Below are positions 32,429 through 41,686 of a DNA stretch of 56,239 nucleotides, one piece after another; position 1 is the stretch's first letter; each line of letters starts with the position of its first letter. A program made the translations under genes and the position numbers. A model generated the notes under the pieces. That model had not been told where the DNA came from. It worked only from the letters and a program-made list of their open reading frames with translations, and searched no databases. This stretch comes from Eubacterium sp. (GTDB lineage: Bacteria > Bacillota > Clostridia > Lachnospirales > Lachnospiraceae), in contig JAILOU010000024.1 of NCBI GenBank assembly GCA_024690665.1, positions 1 to 56,239 on the forward strand, written 5' to 3'.

Positions 32429-32502
32429 ACAACTATAAAGATTGCATACAATTTAATTTAACTCAATGCGTATAATATTTTAGTAGTAAAGGAGAACTTA
32501 TT

Positions 32503-32976
32503 ATGAGTATTTATGATTACACAGTAAAAGATCAAAAAGGCAACGATGTTTCATTAGAAGAATATAAAGGAAAGGTGTTATTGATTGTCAATACCGCAAC
32601 CGGCTGCGGATTTACACCTCAGTTTGACGGACTGCAGGACTTATATGATAAGTACCAGAAGCAGGGATTTGAAATCTTAGATTTTCCTTGCAATCAGTTT
32701 GCAAATCAGGCACCTGGCTCTGATGAAGAAATCGCTACATTTTGTACAGGCCGTTTTGGAATTACATTCAAGCAGTTCCATAAGATTGATGTAAATGGTG
32801 CCAACGAAGCTCCGCTCTATAAGTATTTGAAGTCACAAAAGGGAGGTAAGCTCAGCAACAAGATTAAGTGGAACTTCACAAAGTTCTTAGTAGACCGTGA
32901 AGGTAACGTGGTGGCTAGATTCGCACCTGCCAAGAAACCGGAAGATATTGATTCTGATATCGCTTCTTTGTTATAA
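32503..32976 (+). CDS. Glutathione peroxidase-family thiol peroxidase
   Basis: A 157-residue peroxidase. The peroxidatic Cys35 lies in NTATGCGFTPQF (selenocysteine in animal enzymes). ILDFPCNQFANQAPGS is the second family block, and KWNFTKFLVDREG holds the catalytic Trp and Asn. Bacterial members reduce peroxides using thioredoxin rather than glutathione. It has its own promoter at 32400 and AAGGAG RBS. In an obligate anaerobe this is an oxygen-stress defence gene. The TSCPD gene follows 32 bp later and may be read from the same transcript. Confidence 0.93.
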   Translation: MSIYDYTVKDQKGNDVSLEEYKGKVLLIVNTATGCGFTPQFDGLQDLYDKYQKQGFEILDFPCNQFANQAPGSDEEIATFCTGRFGITFKQFHKIDVNGANEAPLYKYLKSQKGGKLSNKIKWNFTKFLVDREGNVVARFAPAKKPEDIDSDIASLL

Positions 32977-33008
32977 TATCCGAAATGAGTCGAAAGGAAG
33001 AGGATAAT

Positions 33009-33263
33009 ATGCATTATGAGTATAACTGTACTATGACATGTGCAGCGAAGATCTTATTGGACATGAATGACGGCGTGGTATCCAATGTAAAGTTTGTTGG
33101 AGGATGCGATGGAAACCAGAAGGGAATCTGTTCGCTGGTAGAAGGCATGAGCGTTGAAGATATTGAATCGAAGCTTACCGGAATTACCTGTGGACGCAAG
33201 CCGACATCCTGCCCGGACCAGCTTGCCAAGGCCGTTCGAGAGGCTTACGAAGCAAGTAAATAA
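33009..33263 (+). CDS. TSCPD domain protein (TIGR03905 type)
   Basis: An 84-residue protein with the family signature TSCPDQLAKAV near its end and conserved cysteines at C7, C11, the GGCDGN and ICSL sites and C63 (TCGRKPTSC). Related domains are fused to vitamin B12-dependent ribonucleotide reductases; the free-standing clostridial version has no proven role, and metal binding is likely. ATG 33009 is set by GGAAGAGGA; a longer frame begins upstream with a weaker signal. It follows the peroxidase gene. Confidence 0.82.
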   Translation: MHYEYNCTMTCAAKILLDMNDGVVSNVKFVGGCDGNQKGICSLVEGMSVEDIESKLTGITCGRKPTSCPDQLAKAVREAYEASK

Positions 33264-33367
33264 AGAACAATAATATGATATGAAAAGAAGGGAAAGACTT
33301 TTGTTAATGGCAGAAGTCTTTTTCTTTGCATTGAAGTTAGTTGTGCAAAATAATAATTAGAATAGTG

Positions 33368-33396
33368 TTGACAAGAAAAAGAGGGTAGAGTACAAT
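33368..33396 (+). promoter_or_regulatory. Sigma-A promoter of the DUF3793-flavodoxin operon
   Basis: TTGACA (33368-33373), 17-bp spacer, TACAAT (33391-33396), followed by RBS AAGGAGAAG. Confidence 0.85.
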
Positions 33397-33430
33397 TACC
33401 TATGTTAGAAATATCTAATAAGGAGAAGTC

Positions 33431-34048
33431 ATGAGTCGGGAAGCTTTGGAAATTGTAAAAAAACTGAATCTTGGCAATTTGGGAATGCAACTAATCTTAC
33501 AATGCGCACCACTAATCGCACAACTTAAAGTCTCGAATTTGCTAAAAATCAAAAAGAGCGAAGTGCCGAATCTAGTTCGCTTGCTCAAGATGGTAGGCCT
33601 GTCATATTATCTTTTGATAGATGATGGAAACAGAGTCACCTTTTTGGTATTTCGCAAGGAAGCATTACTCTCATACTTAAGTGAGAAGTGGATTCGGGGT
33701 TATTTACAAAGTCTTGGATATTTAGACCAGAATCTTACCAGTATGTTGCTTCGGTTTCGGGAGCGTTATCGTGCGCATCTTACATCTAAGATGGACTTCC
33801 CACATGAGATGGGGTTGTTCCTGGGGTATCCGCTTGAGGATGTTGTAGGCTTTGTCAGGAAACAGGGAAATGATTTTTTGTTTTCCGGTTATTGGAAAGT
33901 CTATAAGGATGTAGCAGTGAAACGTGCTTTGTTTGAACAGTACGATAAGGCTCGTGAGCAGATGCTAATGCTGTATGCACAGGGTATGACAATTGACAAA
34001 ATCCTTAATTATTATCAAAATGTGGCAATTGAGACGATTGCCGTATAG
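33431..34048 (+). CDS. DUF3793 family protein
   Basis: A 205-residue soluble protein. The N-terminal QLILQCAPLIAQLKVSNLLKI segment, the central RVTFLVFRKEAL strand, and PHEMGLFLGYPLEDVVGFVRKQG with YWKVYKD are the conserved blocks of DUF3793. The family is widespread in anaerobic Firmicutes and is often next to a flavodoxin, as here (8-bp gap). The biochemical function is not established; a link to iron-limited metabolism is commonly suggested by the flavodoxin context. Strong promoter at 33368. Confidence 0.88.
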   Translation: MSREALEIVKKLNLGNLGMQLILQCAPLIAQLKVSNLLKIKKSEVPNLVRLLKMVGLSYYLLIDDGNRVTFLVFRKEALLSYLSEKWIRGYLQSLGYLDQNLTSMLLRFRERYRAHLTSKMDFPHEMGLFLGYPLEDVVGFVRKQGNDFLFSGYWKVYKDVAVKRALFEQYDKAREQMLMLYAQGMTIDKILNYYQNVAIETIAV

Positions 34049-34056
34049 GAGGAACC

Positions 34057-34488
34057 ATGGATAAGATTTACGTAGTTTATTGGACAGGAACAGGAAATAC
34101 TCTCGAGATGGCGAATGCAATCGGAGAAGGCGTAAAACAGGCAGGAAAAGATGTAGAAGTTGTGAATGTATCTGACGTTACAGTAGATCAGGTAAAGGAC
34201 GCTACAAAGATCGCACTTGGATGCCCTTCAATGGGAGTTGAAGTATTAGAAGAAGGCGAGATGGAGCCATGGGTAGCAGATTTTGAATCTGTTGCAGCAG
34301 GTAAGACACTCGCATTATTCGGCTCTTATGGATGGGGCGATGGCGAATGGATGAGAGACTGGGTTGACCGTATGGGCGGCGCCGGCGCATCAGTGTTAAA
34401 TGGAGAAGGCTTAATCTGTCAGGAAGCTCCTGATGACGGAGCAAAGGCAGAATGTGTAGCTTTAGGAGAACAGCTAGCTAACGCATAA
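34057..34488 (+). CDS. Flavodoxin
   Basis: A 143-residue FMN electron carrier. YWTGTGNTLEMA is the phosphate-binding loop, LGCPSMGVEVLEE the 50s flavin loop and LFGSYGWGDGEWMRDW the 90s loop. The length is that of short-chain flavodoxins. It probably replaces ferredoxin under low iron. It is co-transcribed with DUF3793 and followed by a strong terminator. Confidence 0.95.
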   Translation: MDKIYVVYWTGTGNTLEMANAIGEGVKQAGKDVEVVNVSDVTVDQVKDATKIALGCPSMGVEVLEEGEMEPWVADFESVAAGKTLALFGSYGWGDGEWMRDWVDRMGGAGASVLNGEGLICQEAPDDGAKAECVALGEQLANA

Positions 34489-34499
34489 GCGGCAAAAAA

Positions 34500-34530
34500 A
34501 GTAAGGACCTGCGGTGCAGGTCCTTTTTGA
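34500..34530. terminator. Bidirectional terminator between the flavodoxin and parvulin genes
   Basis: AAGGACCTGC / GCAGGTCCTT stem; A-run on the left, T-run on the right. Confidence 0.92.
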
Positions 34531-35268
34531 TTACTTTTCTAAGAATTTGTCTTTTAATTCTTCTACTTTTGCTTCGTATACGGAATTTTGTTTTCCTTCT
34601 ACGATTGCCTGATGAATCTGTTCTTCAACTTCATCATAGGCAGCAACAGTGGCATCAGTTCTCTTCTCAATAAAGATTAAGTGATATCCAAACTGTGTCT
34701 TAACAGGTCCTAATACTTCGTTTAAGTTTCCTGTGAAGGTTACTTCATCGAATTCCGGAACCATCTGTCCGCGTTCAAATGTTCCAAGGTCGCCGCCATT
34801 TTCCTTAGATGGGCAGCTGGAATACTTCTTAGCAGCATCTGCAAATGTAATATCACCTTTGGCGATTTCATCTTTAATCTCGTTACACTTGGCTTCGTCA
34901 TCAACTAAGATATGTCTTGCACTTGCACTTGCGCCTTTCTGGAACTGATTTTTGTTCTCTTCGTAGTAAGCTTTCATCTCAGCTTCTGTAGCTTCAATGT
35001 CTTTGAATAAATTCGTAATGGCAATTCTACCAATCAGGTTCTTGCGGAAGGCTGCCATTGTTTCCTTATAATCATCGGTATCTTCAACACCGTCTTCAAT
35101 TCCCATATTGTAGAAGAGTTCGCGCTCAACTAACTGCTGGCTGCAGTGTGTGCGGAAATTAGGATCTGCCGCGTAGATACGCTGCTGCTGGGATAAGGAT
35201 GCGATGAATTTATCTACGTCATCGCTGGTAATCGTTGTTCCGTTAACTTTAGCTATAATATCGCTCAT
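34531..35268 (-). CDS. Parvulin-type peptidyl-prolyl isomerase without signal peptide
   Basis: A 245-residue PPIase. An N-terminal SurA-like helical region (about 1-110) precedes a complete PpiC rotamase domain (about 113-205): SARHILVDDEAKCNEI, FADAAKKYSSCPSKENGGDLG, MVPEFDEVTF and TQFGYHLIFI. There is no signal peptide or lipobox, so unlike PrsA it should act in the cytoplasm, probably in folding newly made proteins. Start at 35268 follows GAGGTATT. Monocistronic. Confidence 0.92.
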   Translation of the reverse strand: MSDIIAKVNGTTITSDDVDKFIASLSQQQRIYAADPNFRTHCSQQLVERELFYNMGIEDGVEDTDDYKETMAAFRKNLIGRIAITNLFKDIEATEAEMKAYYEENKNQFQKGASASARHILVDDEAKCNEIKDEIAKGDITFADAAKKYSSCPSKENGGDLGTFERGQMVPEFDEVTFTGNLNEVLGPVKTQFGYHLIFIEKRTDATVAAYDEVEEQIHQAIVEGKQNSVYEAKVEELKDKFLEK

Positions 35269-35488
35269 GAAAAATACCTCGCTTTTTTTTAAATGAATAC
35301 AATCTCTTTTATTATGCTGGAAGTAAAGTGGTTTGTAAAGTAAATTTTCACTTATGAAAAAATCAAAATCGTGTTATAATACTAACTGGGCGACGAGATA
35401 ATTTACAATAATTAGGAGAAAAGAACTAGAAAGGGTCTGGCATATGATTTCTAGTAGATTCTCCAGAAAGAAAAGAGGCGTTGAGGGT

Positions 35489-36001
35489 ATGTATAAAGTA
35501 GACGATTATATCGTGTATGGAGCACAGGGCGCTTGTAGAGTATGTGATATTGGAGAGAGTGCGTTCTCGAAAGAACACGACGGAGCCCTTTATTACACAT
35601 TGAATCCGGTAGGAGAGAAGGAGGTTTCCATTATCACTCCGGTGGATTCAAAGAAAGTGCATTCAAGACAGGTGCTTCATAGCGAGGAGATGGAATCTCT
35701 TTTGTCAAGAGTGAATAGCTTAGAACCAATTAAGGTTCGCGACATGAAGAAAAAAGACCAGGAATATCGAGAAATTTTAAAATCAGCTGATGCTGAGCTG
35801 GTACTTCGTCTGATTAAGACGCTGTATGAGCATAAGGTGAGCAGAGAACATCTTGGTAAAAAGATTACCAGCAGTGATGAAAGTTTCTTAAAGAAATCTT
35901 TTAAGATTCTGTGTAGCGAGATGGCATATCTTCGTGAAGAAGATGTGAAAGACGCACAGAAGAATCTGATACATCTGTTGGAAGAAGAAGTTCATGTATA
36001 G
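35489..36001 (+). CDS. carD: CarD/CdnL-type RNA polymerase-binding regulator
   Basis: A 170-residue protein. The first 60 residues (MYKVDDYIVYGAQGACRVCDIG, then YYTLNPVGEKEVSIITPVD) are the Tudor-like domain that binds the RNA polymerase beta subunit; the helical C-terminal half matches CarD/CdnL proteins, which stabilise open promoter complexes. ATG 35489 is chosen because the domain begins there and GAGGG lies upstream; an extra 15-residue basic extension is possible from 35444 but has a weaker signal. Terminator follows at 36015. Confidence 0.9.
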   Translation: MYKVDDYIVYGAQGACRVCDIGESAFSKEHDGALYYTLNPVGEKEVSIITPVDSKKVHSRQVLHSEEMESLLSRVNSLEPIKVRDMKKKDQEYREILKSADAELVLRLIKTLYEHKVSREHLGKKITSSDESFLKKSFKILCSEMAYLREEDVKDAQKNLIHLLEEEVHV

Positions 36002-36014
36002 GTAAATAGGAAAT

Positions 36015-36048
36015 CTGCTGCATATAGTTGGATGCAGCAGTTTTTTTT
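36015..36048 (+). terminator. Terminator after carD
   Basis: CTGCTGCAT / ATGCAGCAG stem followed by eight T. Confidence 0.92.
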
Positions 36049-36069
36049 GTGTCTTTTTTGACAGGATAT

Positions 36070-36099
36070 AAAAAAGAGTAGGGAATTATTTCCCTACTC
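36070..36099 (-). terminator. Terminator of the LTA-synthase-like gene
   Basis: GAGTAGGGAA / TTCCCTACTC stem, with a T-run on the minus strand (AAAAA at 36071-36075). Confidence 0.88.
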
Positions 36100-36109
36100 C
36101 TGTTAGCTT

Positions 36110-38302
36110 TTATTCGCTTACACTGCCTTCTGTTTCTGGAGGGGTGTAAGTAACGGTATTGGAACTTCTAAAGATAGTTTCCTTAGAACCAACCTGGTTT
36201 ACTACAATCGAAGCAACATCATCAAGTGTAACATCGGTTGCGTACAGGTATTTGTTCGATACATAGTTGGTTGAAATCTTTTCGTCATCGATATAGATTT
36301 TACTCCACTGTGTGAAGTTGTCGCCATAGACACGAAGTGTCTGGGTTTCTTCATCATAGTAAATGTTGTTGATTTCAACATCATCGATACCAATTACGAT
36401 ATCACTTGCAGTAGGAGCATCATCAGAGTCTTCATATACATAATTCTCACCGTATAACATATCATACTGAAGAAGCTCTAAGCCGTTCTTGTAATCACTA
36501 TAGCCTTCATCTGAACTGTCATATACATTGTTTTGCTGTTCATAAGTGAAGATGGTGCCTTCATGGATGTCGAGCAAATCTGTAATGTAAGAAGTCAGCT
36601 GGTAAGTTGTAACATCTTTATCCTGTTTTTCGAGATCGAAGTTGTTCCAGGTTACATACTGCGTATCATATAAAGAACCGGTTGTCATATCATCTTCTGT
36701 AAGCCCCATGGTTGGGAGATGATCGCCGTATAATACGAGCATCGTATCTTCATCACGTTCTGAAAGCATTTCCACAAGTTCTCCGATAAAGGTGTCAACC
36801 TCGTGGATTTCATTAATGAAGTATTCCCACTGATAGTTTTTCTCCTCAGTATCAGCACCGGTTACTTCAATCTCAGGGTCTTCAAAGACTTCGTAGTCCG
36901 GATAGCTTCCGTGAGACTGAACGGTAATCGTATAGATGTAATCAGACTGGTCTTCACTAGAGTCGAGACACTTCTCAATCTCACTTGTTAAGATATCATC
37001 AGTTGGCCAGGTCTCAAGTTCATTGTAAGTACGGATATCCATGACTTCTTTACAGTTGAAGTTGTCATAGCCTAAGTTGGAAAATACATTGGCACGTCCG
37101 TAGAAGTTACCACCGTTATTATGAACGGCATGTGTGCTGTATCCAATCTTGGACAGGTTAGATGCGATACTTTCGCATACCTGGGATTTCAAAATTGTCT
37201 TATAAGGATATTCGCCAAGACCAAAGTATTCAATACTCATACCGGTCATAACTTCAAACTCTGTATTGGCGGTTCCTGCACCAACAACCGGAACCGTAAG
37301 ATTACCGGAGGTATAATTCTCCATTAACTTATGGAAGTTCGGAGTTGGATCTTCTGAGTAGCTTAAGAACTTAACCGTATCCGGGTCAATAAAACTTTCA
37401 AGCTGAACGAAGATAATATTTGGCTGGTCATCGGAAGAAGCAGAAGTCTGTTCTTCAACCTGTTCGGTAATGGATTCAATAGCCTCTTCGCTGTAATCAG
37501 TCGGAGTATTCATACCACGGTCTAAGACGCTGGCAGAGAAACTGTAGATAAATCCATAATCTTTATAGCCTTGTGCAAGGTTTCCAAAGTAGTCTGCCAG
37601 GATATCAGTTGCAACAGCTGCGTTAGTTACAGTTGGTACACATACGAGACTGAGCAAAAGACCACAGATGGCAACGCCTCTACGAGGACGAGCCTTGTAC
37701 TTCGGACTCTTAATCGCAAATATAATCAGATACCAGACTAAGAATATAATAAATGCAACGATGGCAATAATCTGGGCAGTTGAAATATAGTTGTTGGTCA
37801 TGGCAAATAAATCGCCGACCATCTTAAAGTCTGTAAAGTTAAACGGTGTGACACGATTAGCCAGGATGATTCCGTTAACAGAACCAAGAATGAGCCATGC
37901 AATCGTGACAAAAGTTCGAATAAACATACGACATCGGAACGGATAAGCAATTAGCAGACACACGAAGACAATCATAACATTATATAAGAAACGAATTGGT
38001 GTCTCACAAACAAATCCCAAAGCATCTAACATAGAATGTCTAGAGATACTTTCAATGGCGTATACCGTAAGTGATGCCAGTAGAAAATGAAACAGTAAGG
38101 AATACTTATTCATGATGTTCACAGCTTTTATGATGCGTGGGTTATTTCCAATCTTATTGCGAAATCGTTCATCCACGACATGCATTTTGGCACGTATTGC
38201 TTTTATGCGCTTAACAAAAAATTCAAAGCACATGTAGATTGTAGAAGGAATAATAAGAATTCCTGCTAAAATCTTTTTTAAAAACTTAATGATTGTTCTC
38301 AT
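36110..38302 (-). CDS. LTA synthase-like phosphoglycerol transferase (sulfatase family) with C-terminal TIG-like domain
   Basis: A 730-residue membrane enzyme. About five transmembrane helices (residues 10-225) precede an extracellular sulfatase-fold domain (about 285-580): FVQLESFIDPDTV with the first metal Glu, GAGTANTEFEVMTG with the Thr nucleophile, VHNNGGNFYGR and LYGDHLPTMG with metal Asp and His. LtaS-type enzymes transfer glycerol phosphate from phosphatidylglycerol onto a growing lipoteichoic acid or a related glycan. After the catalytic domain comes an 85-residue beta-rich segment (about 635-720; VEINNIYYDEETQTLRVYGDNFTQW) that resembles an IPT/TIG immunoglobulin-like domain and is not in classical LtaS. 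Its start lies after an AGGAGG; it is monocistronic. Confidence 0.88.
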   Translation of the reverse strand: MRTIIKFLKKILAGILIIPSTIYMCFEFFVKRIKAIRAKMHVVDERFRNKIGNNPRIIKAVNIMNKYSLLFHFLLASLTVYAIESISRHSMLDALGFVCETPIRFLYNVMIVFVCLLIAYPFRCRMFIRTFVTIAWLILGSVNGIILANRVTPFNFTDFKMVGDLFAMTNNYISTAQIIAIVAFIIFLVWYLIIFAIKSPKYKARPRRGVAICGLLLSLVCVPTVTNAAVATDILADYFGNLAQGYKDYGFIYSFSASVLDRGMNTPTDYSEEAIESITEQVEEQTSASSDDQPNIIFVQLESFIDPDTVKFLSYSEDPTPNFHKLMENYTSGNLTVPVVGAGTANTEFEVMTGMSIEYFGLGEYPYKTILKSQVCESIASNLSKIGYSTHAVHNNGGNFYGRANVFSNLGYDNFNCKEVMDIRTYNELETWPTDDILTSEIEKCLDSSEDQSDYIYTITVQSHGSYPDYEVFEDPEIEVTGADTEEKNYQWEYFINEIHEVDTFIGELVEMLSERDEDTMLVLYGDHLPTMGLTEDDMTTGSLYDTQYVTWNNFDLEKQDKDVTTYQLTSYITDLLDIHEGTIFTYEQQNNVYDSSDEGYSDYKNGLELLQYDMLYGENYVYEDSDDAPTASDIVIGIDDVEINNIYYDEETQTLRVYGDNFTQWSKIYIDDEKISTNYVSNKYLYATDVTLDDVASIVVNQVGSKETIFRSSNTVTYTPPETEGSVSE

Positions 38303-38712
38303 AACACTAAAACAAGCTAGGCTTGCCCTCCTTTATACTGTGTTGTACCGTTTAAAAACGGTTTCAGTCCTTTTTTAGGACATACTAAAATAATCACAAT
38401 TTTTTTTTATTTTAAACATAAGGTGTGAATAAAATGTGAATATTGTAAATATTTTTTTACTTAAATCTAATATGGAATTATAGATATTTGGTATTCCATT
38501 GTCAATAAAGAAATTATTAAGAATTCTTTAGGATATTAAAGTAAAAAATAAAGATGTTAAATCCGGGTGCATATAATAAGAAGAAAAGGGGTTAAATGCA
38601 GGGTAGTGAGAGATTGGTATCTGCTTGAAATGAAGTAAGAATTTAGCTATAATTGTGAATGCATTCGTGCAAATGATAATTGAGTAACATTGGGAAAGAA
38701 AGGGGCCTCATC
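38303..38712. other. AT-rich intergenic region between the LTA-synthase-like gene and glyA
   Basis: 410 bp with no credible gene. It contains short hairpins near 38355 (CCGTTT/AAACGG) and 38369 (GTCC/GGAC around a T-run) and several TATAAT-like boxes, for example in AGCTATAATTG before glyA. It probably carries both divergent promoters. No riboswitch class is recognised. Confidence 0.4.
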
Positions 38713-39945
38713 ATGGGTGATTTAAAAAATACGGATCTGGAAATTGCTAATGCAATCCAGGCAGAATATGATCGTCAAAGTTCACACATTGAACTGATTG
38801 CATCTGAAAACTGGGTAAGCAGTGCTGTTATGGAAGCAATGGGAAGCGTGCTTACGAATAAATACGCAGAAGGATATTCCGGAAAGAGATACTATGGAGG
38901 ATGTGAGTGTGTTGATGTTGTAGAGACACTTGCCATCGAACGAGCTAAGAAATTATTTGGCTGTGAATATGTCAATGTTCAGCCGCACTCCGGAGCACAG
39001 GCTAATATGGCGGTTCAGTTTGCAATTCTAGAGCCGGGTGATACTGTGATGGGCATGAACTTAGATCATGGTGGACATCTGACACACGGAAGTCCGGTTA
39101 ACTTTTCCGGTACATATTTTAATATTGTACCTTATGGGGTTAATGATGAAGGATTTATCGATTATGATGAAGTGCTTCGCATTGCAAAAGAGTGCAAGCC
39201 GAAGATGATTATTGCAGGTGCCAGTGCATATGCAAGAACAATCGATTTTAAGAAATTTAGAGAAATTGCAGATGAAGTAGGAGCTGTTTTATTTGTTGAT
39301 ATGGCACATATCGCAGGTCTTGTTGCAGCAGGACTTCATCCAAGTCCAATTCCGTATGCGGATGTTGTAACCACAACAACACATAAAACACTTCGTGGAC
39401 CAAGAGGTGGTATGATTTTAGCAAATGAAGAGACTGCTAAGAAATATAATTTCAACAAAGCAGTATTCCCTGGTATTCAGGGTGGACCTTTGATGCATGT
39501 GATTGCCGGTAAGGCTGTATGCTTTAAAGAAGCGTTAGATCCTTCTTTTAAGGAATATCAAAAGCAGGTGATCAGTAATGCACAGGCACTTGCCAAGGGG
39601 CTGATGAGTCGCGGCGTTGATATTGTCAGCAAGGGTACAGATAATCATCTGATGCTTGTTGATCTTCGTAAGGATGAGATGACAGGAAAGGAACTTGAAA
39701 AGCTTTTAGATGAAGCACATATTACGGCGAATAAGAATACGGTTCCAAACGATCCAAAGTCTCCATTCGTTACAAGTGGTGTTCGTCTTGGTACACCTGC
39801 AGCAACTACAAGAGGATTAAAAGAGCCTCAGATGGATCAGATTGCAGAAGCAATTGCCATGATTGTAAAAGAAAGAGAAGCAGCAGTTCCAAAAGCAAGA
39901 AAGATTGTAGAGGAACTTACAAAAAAATTCCCGTTAACAAAATAA
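38713..39945 (+). CDS. glyA: Serine hydroxymethyltransferase
   Basis: A 410-residue PLP enzyme that interconverts serine and glycine with tetrahydrofolate, the main source of one-carbon units. [23 protein letters not shown], the PLP-binding [14 protein letters not shown] with its Lys, and [13 protein letters not shown] are all intact. The length is normal. ATG 38713 follows AAAGGGG; a TTG at 38680 would add 11 residues not seen in the family. Single gene with its own terminator. Confidence 0.97.
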   Translation: MGDLKNTDLEIANAIQAEYDRQSSHIELIASENWVSSAVMEAMGSVLTNKYAEGYSGKRYYGGCECVDVVETLAIERAKKLFGCEYVNVQPHSGAQANMAVQFAILEPGDTVMGMNLDHGGHLTHGSPVNFSGTYFNIVPYGVNDEGFIDYDEVLRIAKECKPKMIIAGASAYARTIDFKKFREIADEVGAVLFVDMAHIAGLVAAGLHPSPIPYADVVTTTTHKTLRGPRGGMILANEETAKKYNFNKAVFPGIQGGPLMHVIAGKAVCFKEALDPSFKEYQKQVISNAQALAKGLMSRGVDIVSKGTDNHLMLVDLRKDEMTGKELEKLLDEAHITANKNTVPNDPKSPFVTSGVRLGTPAATTRGLKEPQMDQIAEAIAMIVKEREAAVPKARKIVEELTKKFPLTK

Positions 39946-39947
39946 GA

Positions 39948-39986
39948 AAATGCCGGTCACAAATCAATGTGGCCGGCATATTTTTA
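39948..39986. terminator. Bidirectional terminator between glyA and the CNNM gene
   Basis: ATGCCGGTCAC / GTGGCCGGCAT stem followed by TTTTT, with A-run on the left. Confidence 0.9.
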
Positions 39987-41270
39987 TGCTTCTTGTGCAA
40001 TGGTTGTTTCCGGTGACTGCTTTGGAAGACGCATGTATATGGTCTCGATGCGGTTTTTGTCCATCGTTTCAATTCTAAAGTATAAACCATCTTCCGTGAT
40101 GAGCGTATCTTGTTCATTTGGCAGGTGGTCAAGTTTTTCAAGTAAATAACCACCGATGGAATCATAATCCTCGCTGGAAAGCGGGAATCCAATCTCTTCG
40201 CCCAGGTCTTCTAAGTTCATAATTCCCTGTACGATATATTCGCCTTCTCCAATCTTCTCAAGGTCATCCTTTTCATAGCCGTCGTATTCATCTCGAATCT
40301 CACCGACGATTTCTTCAAGCAGATCTTCGAGCGTTATCATACCGGCAGTTGCGCCGTACTCATCAAGAACAATTGCGATATAGGCAGATTCTTTTCGCAT
40401 CTGCGCAAATAAATCATCGAGCGTCTGATGCTCAAAGGTAAAAAATGCTTCGCGAATATAGTCGCGAATGGAGAAATGATTGGTGTCTTCTATTAAAAGA
40501 AGATCCTTAACATTTAAAATACCGATGACATTATCCGTAGAGTCTTCGTAAATAGGAAGACGGGTATGCATATTCTTACGATAGATTTCAATGACTTCTT
40601 CGTAGGTATTGTTAAGTTCTACAAAGTCCATATCCGGACGAGGTACCATGATTTCTTTAGCCTGTGCATCATCAAAATCGAATACGTTGTAAATCATCTG
40701 TCGTTCTTCCGGTTCAATCATGCCATTCTCATGCGAATCATCCACGATGGTTTTGAGTTCGTCTTCAGTCATGACATCATCGATTGATGCTGTGTCGGCA
40801 CGGAAAAGTTTTAAAAATCCCATGGCAATGGCGGTGATCACGAAGATAACCGGACGCAGAACTGTTGCGTAGCCTTTGAAAAAGCCGCTGTATTTCATGG
40901 AAATCTTTTCTGCGTTTCTCGTAGCGTAGTTCTTTGGAGCAATCTCTCCAAAAATCAGAACCACAATTGTCAAAACGCCGGTTGCGATTCCGGCACCGAT
41001 GCTTCCAAAGATGTTAATGCCAAGCGTTGTGGCAAGAGAAGAAGCTGACAGATTCACGATGTTATTACCTATTAAAATAGCACTTAAAAGTCGATCGATA
41101 TTGCTTCGAAGTTCGAGTGCACGTTGCGCTTTTTTATTCCCGTCTGCCGCCAGAGTTCTAAGGCGTACATTGCTGGCTGTTGTATAAGCTGTCTCTGAGG
41201 AAGAGAAAAAAGCTGATAAAAAAATTAATATAATTACGATTACGAGTCGTATCGCGTCATAGGGGTCCAA
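39984..41270 (-). CDS. CNNM/HlyC-CorC family membrane protein with CBS pair
   Basis: A 428-residue protein. Residues 1-190 are the DUF21/CNNM transmembrane domain (IILIFLSAFFSSSETAYTTA at the start; GNNIVNLSASSLATTLGI). A CBS pair follows at about 205-325 (MVPRPDMDFVELN; LPIYEDSTDNVIGILNVKDLL), and a CorC_HlyC domain at 335-420. Bacterial members are implicated in Mg2+ or Co2+ efflux; older annotations call them hemolysins. Start at 41270 follows GAGAGGTGG. Convergent with glyA. Confidence 0.93.
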   Translation of the reverse strand: MDPYDAIRLVIVIILIFLSAFFSSSETAYTTASNVRLRTLAADGNKKAQRALELRSNIDRLLSAILIGNNIVNLSASSLATTLGINIFGSIGAGIATGVLTIVVLIFGEIAPKNYATRNAEKISMKYSGFFKGYATVLRPVIFVITAIAMGFLKLFRADTASIDDVMTEDELKTIVDDSHENGMIEPEERQMIYNVFDFDDAQAKEIMVPRPDMDFVELNNTYEEVIEIYRKNMHTRLPIYEDSTDNVIGILNVKDLLLIEDTNHFSIRDYIREAFFTFEHQTLDDLFAQMRKESAYIAIVLDEYGATAGMITLEDLLEEIVGEIRDEYDGYEKDDLEKIGEGEYIVQGIMNLEDLGEEIGFPLSSEDYDSIGGYLLEKLDHLPNEQDTLITEDGLYFRIETMDKNRIETIYMRLPKQSPETTIAQEA

Positions 41271-41368
41271 GTATATTCCACCTCTCTAAAATATGTTCAA
41301 ATTTTTCTAATTATATCGTAAGAACGTTAGATTGACAAGGTGGGGGACTTTTAATTGGCAGTTATTGC

Positions 41369-41397
41369 TTGTCATTCAAAATGCGGTGTGTTATACT
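41369..41397 (+). promoter_or_regulatory. Sigma-A promoter of scfA
   Basis: TTGTCA (41369-41374), 17-bp spacer, TATACT (41392-41397); scfA starts 41 bp after the -10. Confidence 0.82.
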
Positions 41398-41437
41398 ATG
41401 TGCAATTAAATGCAAAGTATAAAGGAGAGTGCGCTTT

Positions 41438-41581
41438 ATGAAACATGTAAAGACATTAAATACAAAGAGATTACAAAATACAGTAAAAAAAGGCGGATGT
41501 GGAGAATGCCAGACATCATGCCAGTCAGCTTGTAAGACTTCCTGTACAGTAGGAAATCAGAGCTGCGAACATAGCAAGTAA
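41438..41581 (+). CDS. scfA: SCIFF peptide, six-cysteine RiPP precursor
   Basis: A 47-residue peptide starting MKHVKTLNTKRLQ. The C-terminal half carries six Cys (21, 24, 28, 32, 36 and 43) in the arrangement CGECQTSCQSACKTSC...C, the signature of the SCIFF family found in almost all Clostridia. The radical-SAM maturase downstream installs thioether links between Cys and nearby residues. RBS AAAGGAG at 41420-41426 and a promoter at 41369 support it. The biological role of the product is not known. It is usually beside secDF, as here. Confidence 0.97.
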   Translation: MKHVKTLNTKRLQNTVKKGGCGECQTSCQSACKTSCTVGNQSCEHSK

Positions 41582-41612
41582 GAATATTTGCGGAAACAAA
41601 AAAAGAATGATT

Positions 41613-41646
41613 AGACAGGCCGTATGCTTTCATACGGTCTGTTATT
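41613..41646 (+). terminator. Attenuator-like hairpin between scfA and scfB
   Basis: ACAGGCCGTATG / CATACGGTCTGT stem with CTTT loop; only a weak T-stretch (TTATT) follows, so termination is probably partial and would give more peptide than maturase. Confidence 0.65.
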
Positions 41647-41686
41647 GCGTTAACGAATCACTTTTTAGAAAGGTAATATTTAAGAG

